Below are positions 1 through 6,437 of a stretch of DNA of 8,572 nucleotides, in pieces (position 1 is the stretch's first letter; the number at the start of each line of letters is the position of its first letter). Origin of the DNA: an uncultured Sphingomonadales bacterium (GTDB taxonomy: Bacteria; Pseudomonadota; Alphaproteobacteria; Sphingomonadales; Sphingomonadaceae); assembly GCA_903893935.1 (NCBI GenBank), contig CAITOD010000304.1, positions 1-8,572 on the forward strand, written 5' to 3'. Position numbers and translations under genes: made by a program. The notes under the pieces were generated by a model. The model saw only the letters and a list, made by a program, of their open reading frames with translations. It was not told where the DNA came from and searched no databases.

Positions 1-96
1 GTTATGGCAACAGCCTGGTGACGCCGTCATTTCTGAGGGTTTACGATGCTGCCATGGCGACGCGGCGCTCACCCGGGACTGCGGCATCGCTTTAGA

Positions 97-108
97 GCGA
101 GAACTCGC
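97..108. repeat. Perfect short palindrome abutting a longer one
   Basis: GCGAG-AA-CTCGC has five-base arms around a two-base centre. It shares its last base with the longer palindrome at 108-128. It may be part of the same element or binding site. Confidence 0.5.
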
Positions 109-128
109 GTGAAATGGACCATTTCACG
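108..128. repeat. Perfect 21-base interrupted palindrome
   Basis: CGTGAAATGG-A-CCATTTCACG has ten-base arms that match exactly around a single central base. It lies about 100 bases downstream of the acyltransferase stop. A one-base loop is too short for a full hairpin, and no T-run follows, so a simple terminator is not the best reading. A dimeric regulator site or part of a repetitive element fits better. Confidence 0.6.
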
Positions 129-225
129 GCTTGGAGGCCCAGACCAGTGGCGCCAGATAATGGCAAAACAAGAAGCTGGGCTGCGATTTTGAGTTGATAA
201 AGATCGGACACGGTCTGGCGCGTGA

Positions 226-1320
226 TCAGGATGACTGGTGCTGCGGCGCCCCCCGTCCCTCGATCGAGCGGCGCATCCAGTTTGTCGCATCGACCTCCAG
301 CAAGCGCTGGCTTAGCCCCGCGACAATCAATGTGGGTGGCAGGGCGATGACGAAAAACAACGCCTGCGCAAAGGGTCCTGCTGCGGCTGCCAGGCCCGAG
401 TGCACCAGCGCGAACTTGATCACCGCCATGACCGGTGTCTGCCACAGATAAAGGCTGTAGCTGACCGTTCCCAGCCATTGCAAAGCACGTGTCGCCATCA
501 GCTGGGCGAGCGGCCCCTCGCCTTCGTAGATCCCGGCCAGCGCGAGTGTGCCGGCCGCCCAACCGAGCACGAGGTCGGGCAGAAGCCACGGATGGCTGGT
601 CAGTGCAGCCACGTTGATGCCCGAAAACTGTTCACCAACCACTTCGCCCGCTGTGGTCCATAGCGCCAGAAAAGCGATCAGCCACACGGGGCCGGCGCGC
701 AGCACACCGCGCAACGCGGGCCGGGCAAACACCCCCTGCGCAATCACCAGTCCGGAGACGAAGAACAGCCCGCGAACATGTGTCAGCACGAAGATCGTGC
801 CCAACGCGAATGCCAGCCGCTTGCGCCAAATCGCACCACCGCTATCGTTCGCTGCGTAGAGCGCAAACAGGATGTAGAACGAGAATTCGAAACTGAGCGA
901 CCATGCAGCAGGGTGGATCAGCGTCATCGGGATCACCAGCGGCATCGCCAGCAGATTGCCGCCGAGCACCAGCGCGGACGCCAGATCGGCATGCAGGCGA
1001 AGCTTTTGACCGGTGACGATCTCCAGCGCCAGTATGGTCAGGACGGTTACCCACAGCACCGGGAAAATCCGCGAACATCGCTCGAACAGAAACAGCCGCG
1101 ACGACTTCGCCCGGCGGCGTGCGCCGATGATGACAATCCCGCTGATACCAAAGAAAAGTTCAACCCCGTATTGCAGCGATTGCGCGCCCGGCTGCAGCCA
1201 GCCGTGCCCGATCACGTCGGGCGCAAGGCCAGAGTTGCACACGTGAAACAGAAAGAGCGCAAAACTGAAGCAGCCGCGCGCACCATGGACATGGATATTT
1301 TTCTTTGTCCTGATCAACAT
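226..1320 (-). CDS. Acyltransferase-3 family membrane O-acyltransferase
   Basis: A 364-residue polytopic membrane protein of the OafA/ExoZ-like acyltransferase-3 family, which typically transfers acetyl or succinyl groups to surface polysaccharides. Family motifs are HGARGCFSFALFLFHV (12-27, containing the conserved His26), VELFFGISGIVI (53-64), the FERCSRIFPVLW arginine motif (79-90), AWSLSFEFSFYILF (139-152) and LGTVSYSLYLWQTPV (283-297). About ten hydrophobic segments cover the chain. I chose the ATG at 1320, because the conserved N-terminal motif follows it directly. The frame also extends to a TTG at 1452 that overlaps the glycosyltransferase gene, but those 44 extra residues are Arg-rich and do not resemble the family. 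As the last gene of the block it probably decorates the same polymer. The acyl donor is unknown. Confidence 0.87.
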   Translation of the reverse strand: MLIRTKKNIHVHGARGCFSFALFLFHVCNSGLAPDVIGHGWLQPGAQSLQYGVELFFGISGIVIIGARRRAKSSRLFLFERCSRIFPVLWVTVLTILALEIVTGQKLRLHADLASALVLGGNLLAMPLVIPMTLIHPAAWSLSFEFSFYILFALYAANDSGGAIWRKRLAFALGTIFVLTHVRGLFFVSGLVIAQGVFARPALRGVLRAGPVWLIAFLALWTTAGEVVGEQFSGINVAALTSHPWLLPDLVLGWAAGTLALAGIYEGEGPLAQLMATRALQWLGTVSYSLYLWQTPVMAVIKFALVHSGLAAAAGPFAQALFFVIALPPTLIVAGLSQRLLEVDATNWMRRSIEGRGAPQHQSS

Positions 1321-1430
1321 GGTAACCGGATGGCCCTTTTGTACCGGTGCGGCGAGCAAAGAAAACTCACGCGGCGGAAAACGATGAGGCCGGAATTCGA
1401 AGCCTGTGCCGCTACTCCGGCGACCGTGCC
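1321..1430. other. 110-base gap between glycosyltransferase and acyltransferase genes
   Basis: This is the longest gap between genes in the block. I see no convincing terminator hairpin with a U-tract and no clear promoter boxes. If the acyltransferase starts at the TTG at 1452 the gap disappears. The gap could hold a weak internal promoter for the acyltransferase, but nothing in it proves that. Confidence 0.3.
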
Positions 1431-2429
1431 TCAGTGTTGCGCGCCACGCCAAGGCCTTTCCCGAATAGTCAACAATCCTTCAAGAAACCCCACCGACCAT
1501 GCCGCGTGCATCGTAAAAGCGGCAAAGCCGCTCAGCAGTCCGCATGCCGATCGGCGGAGCCATGCGACATAGCACGACGCGAGCCCAAGGCATGCCACGT
1601 AAACCACGGGGATCACCAGCGTGGCAGGTTCGACCACGGCGACCATGAGGGCAAGCGCGTTGGCGGTCATTGCCAAGGGTACCGCGATCTGGCGCAGTCG
1701 CATCGATCCGGGATGACGGCGCACGGTGCGCGATCGGCCCCGTCCGTAATTGCGGTATTGGCGAAACAGGCCGGCAAAGCTGGTGCGGACATGGTAGATC
1801 AGGCGAATATCGGCATCGAGCCAGATCCGACCGCCGTGCGCGTTGATCCGGCAATCGAGTTCGGCATCTTCGTTATGGCGGAAGGTTTCATCGTAGCCGC
1901 CGACAGCCTTGAACAGCGACATCCGCCAGCCGGCATGATGGCCGTGATCGACAAACCCGCTTCGCGAGCCGCCGCGATGCGCCGAGCCGCCCGAACCGAT
2001 CGGGGTATCGGAAACCCAGGCAATGGCACGCGCCTTGCAGGTCGATCCGACCGAATCCATCGGCACGACAATGGCATCGATGTCCGGCCGCCGGAATTGC
2101 GCAACGACGCTGGCAACGAAGCCCGGCGGATAGTCGGTGTGCGCATCGGCACGAACGAGGAATGCTTCGTTCGGGTGCGCATTCTGCGCGGCAAGGTTGA
2201 TTGCAGCGCTTTGCAGACGCTTTGGATTGTCGAGCAGATGCAGATTCGCTTGCTCAGCGGCAAGCGTCCGGACCAGTTCGCGGGTCCGATCCGTGCTCCC
2301 TCCGTCTACCACAACGATCCGCGTGCCGCGATCGCCGGGCAGCCCCGCCCGCAATTGGCGGCAGACCTCCTCGATCCGCGCTTCTTCGTTCAGCGTCGGG
2401 ATTACGACCAGAACATCCTGACCGTTCAA
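1431..2429 (-). CDS. ExoA-like family 2 glycosyltransferase
   Basis: A 332-residue GT-A fold glycosyltransferase that adds a sugar to the lipid-linked exopolysaccharide repeat unit at the cytoplasmic membrane face. Visible motifs are VVIPTLNEE (8-16), the nucleotide-binding VVVDGGSTDRT (39-49), RADAH (93-97, in the DxD position), DHGHHAGW (161-168, typical of the ExoA group), the acidic HNEDAELD (185-192) with the probable catalytic base, and QYRNYGRGR (224-232). Two to four hydrophobic segments follow (about 249-287 and 296-320), as in ExoA of succinoglycan synthesis, a beta-1,3-glucosyltransferase of similar length. The donor sugar here cannot be read from sequence. The only plausible start is a TTG at 2429, with GGGAG ten bases upstream and five bases after the epsI stop. 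Confidence 0.9.
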   Translation of the reverse strand: MNGQDVLVVIPTLNEEARIEEVCRQLRAGLPGDRGTRIVVVDGGSTDRTRELVRTLAAEQANLHLLDNPKRLQSAAINLAAQNAHPNEAFLVRADAHTDYPPGFVASVVAQFRRPDIDAIVVPMDSVGSTCKARAIAWVSDTPIGSGGSAHRGGSRSGFVDHGHHAGWRMSLFKAVGGYDETFRHNEDAELDCRINAHGGRIWLDADIRLIYHVRTSFAGLFRQYRNYGRGRSRTVRRHPGSMRLRQIAVPLAMTANALALMVAVVEPATLVIPVVYVACLGLASCYVAWLRRSACGLLSGFAAFTMHAAWSVGFLEGLLTIRERPWRGAQH

Positions 2430-2434
2430 ATCGA

Positions 2435-3148
2435 TCAGGCTCCCACCCGTCCGGCCAGCAACGCACGCGACGCACCACCGGAGGCTTTCAGCAGGTTCGC
2501 AAGGAAATCCGTCAGGTACTTTTCATTCATGGCAGCCCCCTGGCCGCTGCCCGGCGCTTCGATCACCGAAGCACGCACGAGCAGCCCGTCGTCCAGCACG
2601 CCACCAAGTCCGTCACGGAATATAGCCAGACGACTGGACAAGGCGCTTTCGCTTACAGTCTGTCCGGTTCTTATCCAATAGACCACGGTTTCGGAGCGTT
2701 GCGGGGCAGCGGCAAGAAAGGCCCGCGCATTGAGACGCCCGTTTGGTGCGTCCACCGTCAGATCCCGCTGGCCCGAGAGCGAAAAACCCTGCGAATAGTA
2801 GCACAGTTCGGGCGAATGGACCCGATCCTCCTGCTGCTGGGTCAGCTTGTAAGCGAGCATCAGCTGGATGTGGGTGCCATCAGGCCGGACATAGACTTGC
2901 GAAACAACCTTGTCATAGACTTGTTGCGCGTTGCCAAATGCATCGGAGATGACCGGGCTGACCGCCGGCTCTGCACTCGCAACCGCTACCCAGTCTGCAA
3001 CACGCTGGGGAAGCACACCGAGCGCGGCGATCGGCGCCAGCGGTCGGCTGTGAAGCCGGCTCGACATGATCCGGCTTGCAGAAATCGATACCAGCGCCAG
3101 TGCCAGCACTGCCAGACCCGCGAAAGTCGACCAGGACGACCTAGGCAT
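2435..3148 (-). CDS. epsI: Exosortase-associated EpsI protein
   Basis: A 237-residue EpsI (DUF3485) protein, the usual partner of exosortases; in many bacteria it is fused to the exosortase C-terminus, but here it is a separate gene. Residues 7-24 form one membrane or signal-anchor segment (STFAGLAVLALALVSISA), and the rest should be periplasmic. The family signature HSPELCYYSQGF lies at 111-122 with Cys116, preceded by the strand pair VVSQVYVRPDGTHIQLMLAY (81-100) and followed by VVYWIRTGQTV (155-165). The exact biochemical role of EpsI is not established. I chose the ATG at 3148, preceded by GGTGGAAAG, over a TTG at 3181 that would extend the overlap. With this start it overlaps the exosortase gene by eight bases. 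It ends five bases before the glycosyltransferase start. Confidence 0.9.
   Translation of the reverse strand: MPRSSWSTFAGLAVLALALVSISASRIMSSRLHSRPLAPIAALGVLPQRVADWVAVASAEPAVSPVISDAFGNAQQVYDKVVSQVYVRPDGTHIQLMLAYKLTQQQEDRVHSPELCYYSQGFSLSGQRDLTVDAPNGRLNARAFLAAAPQRSETVVYWIRTGQTVSESALSSRLAIFRDGLGGVLDDGLLVRASVIEAPGSGQGAAMNEKYLTDFLANLLKASGGASRALLAGRVGA
2441..2445 (-). promoter_or_regulatory. Ribosome binding site for the TTG-initiated glycosyltransferase
   Basis: The motif GGGTGGGAG on the minus strand ends about ten bases before the TTG at 2429 and overlaps the last codons of epsI. No in-frame ATG or GTG exists near the conserved N-terminal strand, so this site supports a real TTG start. Confidence 0.45.
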
Positions 3149-4055
3149 GGCGCACAGGCTTTCCACCAAAAACGATGTCAAGAACGCGATGCACGACCAG
3201 AAAGCCGATCAGACTGAGGCCGATCTCGGCATACCCGGCCCAGTTGTGCGCCGCCGCACCTGCATCGCCCCCGAAATAATACGTGATAAGCACCAGCAGG
3301 CTTAGCCGGAAGAAGTTCGCGCCGAGCGCAAGAAGCGGCAAAAGCAAGACCAGCAGAACATCGCTGAGCCGCCGGCGGGCTGGCACCAGATAGACGAACA
3401 TCAATCCGATCGCGCTTAGCGCCAGCAGCGAGCGCAGTCCGGCGCAAGCATTGGCAACGCCCAGTCTGTAGTACCCCACGTTGAGTACCACACCTTCATA
3501 TCCCACCGGATAGCCCAGAAACGCAAAGAAGCGCGCGACATTGGCGGTCAGCGTCAGCTTCAGGGGCACAAGCAGGGCATCGACCAGCGTGCCGGGCATT
3601 GGAATCACGAAAAGCATAAGCGCCGCCAGAAACGACAGCTTGGCCAGCTTCGTGCTGTCGGTCGCCAGCAGCAGACAGGCATACACAAACCCGATCAGCC
3701 CCAGGCCTTCCAATTGGTAGAATTCCTGGCTTTGCCCGGTCACATAGGCCGCCGCTGCGATCAGCGATACCGGAAGCGCCGCGATTCTGGCGGCCCGCGA
3801 AGACCGCCAGTTGAACACCGATCGGTCGCGCCAGAAACCGAACAACAGCCCCGCCAGCACGATCGGCTCGTGCGTGTCATCGGGAAGCGACCAGAATACC
3901 GTCGCGAACTCGCGGATGGTCGGGATCGCCAGAATGGCAATCGCCGCCAGCACCATCAGGTTCCGCGCGCTCAAGCCCGATCCGCGCGTGACGCCGCCGG
4001 CATCAGCATCGCAGGGCGATATCCTGACACTTGTCATCTCTGCCACCGGTGCCAT
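3141..4055 (-). CDS. xrtV: Exosortase (EpsH family; probably V-type or B-like)
   Basis: A 304-residue polytopic inner-membrane transpeptidase that cleaves and sorts proteins carrying a C-terminal PEP-CTERM-type tag. The family's three invariant residues are visible: Cys204 in ANACAGLRSL, Arg250 in NFFRL and His270 in HNWAGYAEI. The N-terminal family signature appears as W55-SLPDDTHEPIVLAG. About eight hydrophobic segments run from residue 33 to 296. The FGGDAGAAAHNWAG stretch resembles B-type exosortases; the alphaproteobacterial V-type is the subfamily I favour, but subtype and symbol are inferred. The ATG at 4055 is three bases after the epsG stop; an ATG at 4037 preceded by GGTGGCAGAG is an alternative start. 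The gene overlaps epsI at its 3' end, supporting a joint role. No tagged substrate is encoded in the window. Confidence 0.9.
   Translation of the reverse strand: MAPVAEMTSVRISPCDADAGGVTRGSGLSARNLMVLAAIAILAIPTIREFATVFWSLPDDTHEPIVLAGLLFGFWRDRSVFNWRSSRAARIAALPVSLIAAAAYVTGQSQEFYQLEGLGLIGFVYACLLLATDSTKLAKLSFLAALMLFVIPMPGTLVDALLVPLKLTLTANVARFFAFLGYPVGYEGVVLNVGYYRLGVANACAGLRSLLALSAIGLMFVYLVPARRRLSDVLLVLLLPLLALGANFFRLSLLVLITYYFGGDAGAAAHNWAGYAEIGLSLIGFLVVHRVLDIVFGGKPVRHA
3159..3167 (-). promoter_or_regulatory. Ribosome binding site supporting the epsI ATG start
   Basis: GGTGGAAAG on the minus strand lies ten bases before the ATG at 3148, inside the 3' end of the exosortase gene. It favours the ATG over the upstream TTG at 3181 and points to translational coupling of the exosortase and epsI. 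Confidence 0.45.
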
Positions 4056-4058
4056 CGG

Positions 4059-4949
4059 TCAGCTTGTTGTCGCCATCGTCGATCCGACCAGCCGGATGCC
4101 AAACGAACGGCAGGCGGCGACCAGTTCCCTGGCCTCCTGAACGCGGGTCTGGTTGCGGCTTGTGACCAGCATGGCACCCTGGGTTTCTGCGGCGATCAGT
4201 TGGTAATCGGTGGCAACGCTGGCCGCCGGCGTATCGACGATGATCACTTCAAACCGCTGCTTGGCTTCGCGGATCAGGGTTTGGAACATGCCGCGCATCA
4301 GCAATTCCTGCGGATTGGGCGGTGTGCCGCCAACCGTAATAACCGTCAGCTTGGGAAAGCCCGGGATCTCGTGGTTGATCGCATCGGACGGCCGGCCGGC
4401 CAGAAAACCCGCAAGCCCAAACCGGTCTTCGACGTGAAACAGCGTGTGCTGGCTGGGCGCCCGCATGTCGGCATCGATCAGCAATGTATCAAACCCGACT
4501 TGCGCGCAGGCAATGGCAAGATTGGCGGCAATCGTCGAACGACCGTCGCCCGATCCGGCACTGATGACAGACAGGGTCCGCGCGCCTTCGGGATGCTTGA
4601 ACCAGCGCAACACGAGCGCATTGCGCAACGAGCGGATATCTTCCGCGCCTTGCGAGTGCGGGTCGGTGATCATGATCAGGCTGGCATCGACCGGAGCCGG
4701 ATCTTGCGGCGCGACATCGAATTGCGCTGCGAGCGCGCGATTGATGTCGTCTTCGCTGACATGACCCAGTTCGACCGCGACTTCGCCAAAGCGCAAGCCC
4801 CGTTCAGCGCTGACCCGCGCGATTTCATCGGCCTGCTGTTGTGAAATCGCCCCGCGCATCACCAGCCATTCGCCAAGCAAATGGCTCTCGGATGCGAAAT
4901 AGTGCACCGGACTGGTCACCAGACGAGCGTCGGTTGTTTGGTCATTCAC
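4059..4949 (-). CDS. epsG: EpsG-family BY-kinase-like P-loop ATPase with N-terminal MshEN-like domain
   Basis: I place the start at the GTG at 4949 (296 residues), because GGGAG lies nine bases upstream; a TTG at 4958 would directly abut that site. Residues 24-76 hold two MshEN-like 24-residue repeats starting at LLG24-26 and RFG53-55, 29 residues apart; the second fits the RLGxxLx5Lx4Lx3LxxQ pattern at most positions and ends in Gln76. Residues 125-290 are a MinD/BY-kinase P-loop domain: Walker A AGSGDGRST (131-139), Walker A' TLLIDADMR (155-163), Walker B VIIVDTPA (235-242). The Walker A Lys is Arg137, and no tyrosine cluster exists at the C-terminus (ending VGSTMATTS); both are, as I recall, usual in the EpsG family. 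It should act with EpsF in chain-length control at the inner membrane. c-di-GMP binding is only a prediction from the motif. Confidence 0.9.
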   Translation of the reverse strand: MNDQTTDARLVTSPVHYFASESHLLGEWLVMRGAISQQQADEIARVSAERGLRFGEVAVELGHVSEDDINRALAAQFDVAPQDPAPVDASLIMITDPHSQGAEDIRSLRNALVLRWFKHPEGARTLSVISAGSGDGRSTIAANLAIACAQVGFDTLLIDADMRAPSQHTLFHVEDRFGLAGFLAGRPSDAINHEIPGFPKLTVITVGGTPPNPQELLMRGMFQTLIREAKQRFEVIIVDTPAASVATDYQLIAAETQGAMLVTSRNQTRVQEARELVAACRSFGIRLVGSTMATTS

Positions 4950-4954
4950 AGCAA

Positions 4955-6376
4955 TCAACTCCCGCGCAAATTGGCAATGAGACGCCGCGGCGCCGGCAAG
5001 CGCCGCTGCCGCGATTCAGGCAGGATGTGCACGGTGCCAAGATTGGCGATCCCGAGCCAGGTTTCCGCATCGGCAGACGTGCGCAACTTCTGGTCGAGGA
5101 ATTCGCCGACAATGGCAGCCCCGATCCCGACCAGGCATCCCACCAGCAGGCCACCGACCGTAAGCAGGATCGAGACAAGCAATTTCGATTCCGCCGGCGG
5201 GCTTGCCGCCGAGAGGATTGCGACATTGGTATGTTCGCCCGATCCGATCAGCATGGCGCGCGAATGCTGTTCGACCAGTTCGTCGTAGGATTTGCGCAGA
5301 CCGTCAACATCCTGCTGCAACGCGGCCAATTGCCCGCGCTGCTCATCCGAGCGGATGACGCGCACCTTTTCCTGGGCCATTTGCGCTTCGATCTGACGCA
5401 CGCTGGCGCTGGCCTGACTGGCCGAAGCCGAGGCGCTGCGCGCGACGGTGCTGGCCTGCGCATCGCGCTGCCGCTTCAGCTCCGCAATCTGGTGATCGAT
5501 TTCCTTGATGTCCTGCCCATTCGGACCGACATGCGTCGCCAGTTGGTCGCGTTGCGCTTCGAGCCGGTGCAGATCGACATCGAGAGCCTGAACGACCGGG
5601 TTGAGCATCGCGTCGGGCAGTGCGCCGCCGCCGGTGTGCGAGGCTGCGTTGGCTTGCGCCGCCTGAGCGAGCGCAAGGCTCTGGCTCAGACCGGCAAGAC
5701 GCGTTTCCTCGGCGTCGATCGGCCCCACCACGCCGGCAACTGTGCTCAGCGGGGCGGTTACGCCAAGTTCGCTTTGTTTTTGTGCCAGCTTGGCCTGGGC
5801 TTCGCGCAAGCGCTGACGCACCCCGTCGATGTTGCGCTGGAACCACTCATCGGATTGACGTGCCGGGGCCGTTTCGAGTTCAAGCGAGATATCCTGATAC
5901 GATTTCGCGAATGCATTGGCGATCGTTGCAGCACTCTCCGGGTCACCGCCGGTGTACTGGATCGCGATCAGACGCGAATTGACCGACGGCTCCACCTTGA
6001 GGTGCTTGGCGAGTTGTACACCAAAATACGTCACCGCGTCGCCGCCTTGCCCGGAATCGCGGAATTCCGCCAGCATCTGCGGATCCTGATCCATTTTCAG
6101 CAGTTGCGCCACGTGCTGGGCCACCCGCGCCGACTTGATGATATCGATCTGCGTCGCAAGATAATCCGGAGCCATCTGCGGCTGCAGCAGCGCCAGCTGC
6201 TGGGTCGGATCGGCCGCATCGGGGGTGTGCACCGTGGCTACCACCTCAGCGGTCGCTTTGTACGACGTCGCCTTGATGGCAGCGGCTGCAACCCCGGCGA
6301 TCAGACCGAGCACCGTCCAGATCAGCACCGTGCGCCAGTGCGCTCTGATCACAAGCAGGAAAGTTTGCGGGTTCAT
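4955..6376 (-). CDS. epsF: EpsF-family chain-length determinant (Wzz/PCP-type) protein
   Basis: A 473-residue inner-membrane polysaccharide co-polymerase that sets polymer length and connects cytoplasmic assembly to the export channel. It has the expected layout: TM1 at about residues 15-34 (TVLIWTVLGLIAGVAAAAI), a Wzz-type periplasmic region with the EpsF signature APDYLATQIDIIKSARVAQHV near residue 70, a long helical/coiled-coil segment at about 175-385 rich in Gln, Glu, Arg and Ala, including a Ser/Ala run near 315-325, then a PAESK motif and TM2 at about 398-423. A cytoplasmic tail of about 50 residues follows. The tail carries no kinase domain; that is supplied by the next gene, as in other split EpsF/EpsG systems. 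The ATG at 6376 has GAGGAA a few bases upstream. Its TGA lies five bases before the epsG GTG. Confidence 0.93.
   Translation of the reverse strand: MNPQTFLLVIRAHWRTVLIWTVLGLIAGVAAAAIKATSYKATAEVVATVHTPDAADPTQQLALLQPQMAPDYLATQIDIIKSARVAQHVAQLLKMDQDPQMLAEFRDSGQGGDAVTYFGVQLAKHLKVEPSVNSRLIAIQYTGGDPESAATIANAFAKSYQDISLELETAPARQSDEWFQRNIDGVRQRLREAQAKLAQKQSELGVTAPLSTVAGVVGPIDAEETRLAGLSQSLALAQAAQANAASHTGGGALPDAMLNPVVQALDVDLHRLEAQRDQLATHVGPNGQDIKEIDHQIAELKRQRDAQASTVARSASASASQASASVRQIEAQMAQEKVRVIRSDEQRGQLAALQQDVDGLRKSYDELVEQHSRAMLIGSGEHTNVAILSAASPPAESKLLVSILLTVGGLLVGCLVGIGAAIVGEFLDQKLRTSADAETWLGIANLGTVHILPESRQRRLPAPRRLIANLRGS
4959..4963 (-). promoter_or_regulatory. Ribosome binding site that fixes the epsG GTG start
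   Basis: GGGAG on the minus strand lies within the last two sense codons of epsF, nine bases before the GTG at 4949. It abuts the TTG at 4958, so that TTG cannot use it. This supports a start three codons inside the longest open frame and translational coupling of epsF and epsG. Confidence 0.65.
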
Positions 6377-6380
6377 TTCA

Positions 6381-6386
6381 TTCCTC
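6381..6386 (-). promoter_or_regulatory. Ribosome binding site for epsF
   Basis: GAGGAA on the minus strand lies four bases (six from the AGG) before the ATG at 6376. It sits in the gap of about 60 bases between epsE and epsF. I see no clear terminator in that gap, so epsF probably continues on the same transcript. Confidence 0.6.
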
Positions 6387-6437
6387 GCTAAAGATCGGGC
6401 CGACTATACCTGGGCGGAGCAGAAAAACTTCGGCGGC

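Larger units (their letters stand above)
1..225. other. Region after the operon end, possibly part of a repetitive element
   Basis: No protein family is recognisable on either strand. Short frames run in from the left edge on the plus strand, to a TGA at 110-112 and a TAG at 93-95, and could be the tail of an unseen gene, but neither resembles anything I know. The only clear structure is the palindrome pair at 97-128. The sharp change from dense operon to structured non-coding sequence hints at a boundary, but no insertion-sequence ends or target duplications are visible. Confidence 0.35.

Noticed and set aside
2..112. Plus-strand open frame from the left edge to a TGA at 110-112, and a second one ending at 93-95, as the tail of a transposase or other gene
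   Set aside because: Both frames are short, open at the same time, and match no family I recognise. There is no independent evidence of coding.
108..128. Palindrome as a rho-independent terminator for the operon
   Set aside because: The centre is a single base and no T-run follows on either strand within a suitable distance, so I list it as a palindromic repeat instead.
92..589. 165-residue minus-strand frame that shadows the acyltransferase and runs past its stop
   Set aside because: Most of it lies out of frame over conserved acyltransferase sequence. Only the last ~45 residues fall in non-coding DNA, and they show no known domain.
778..2681. Long plus-strand open frames (264, 444 and more residues) opposite the minus-strand genes
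   Set aside because: They are rich in Arg, Gln, His and Pro with no domains, as expected for antisense frames in GC-rich coding DNA. The minus strand encodes complete recognised families over the same bases.
4950..4958. TTG at 4958 as the epsG start
   Set aside because: The only good ribosome site (GGGAG at 4959-4963) directly abuts this TTG, leaving no spacer. The GTG at 4949 has correct spacing.
4841..6391. 516-residue plus-strand open frame opposite epsF
   Set aside because: It is antisense to a clear Wzz/EpsF gene with the family's full layout. The plus-strand product is Arg-rich and has no recognisable motif.
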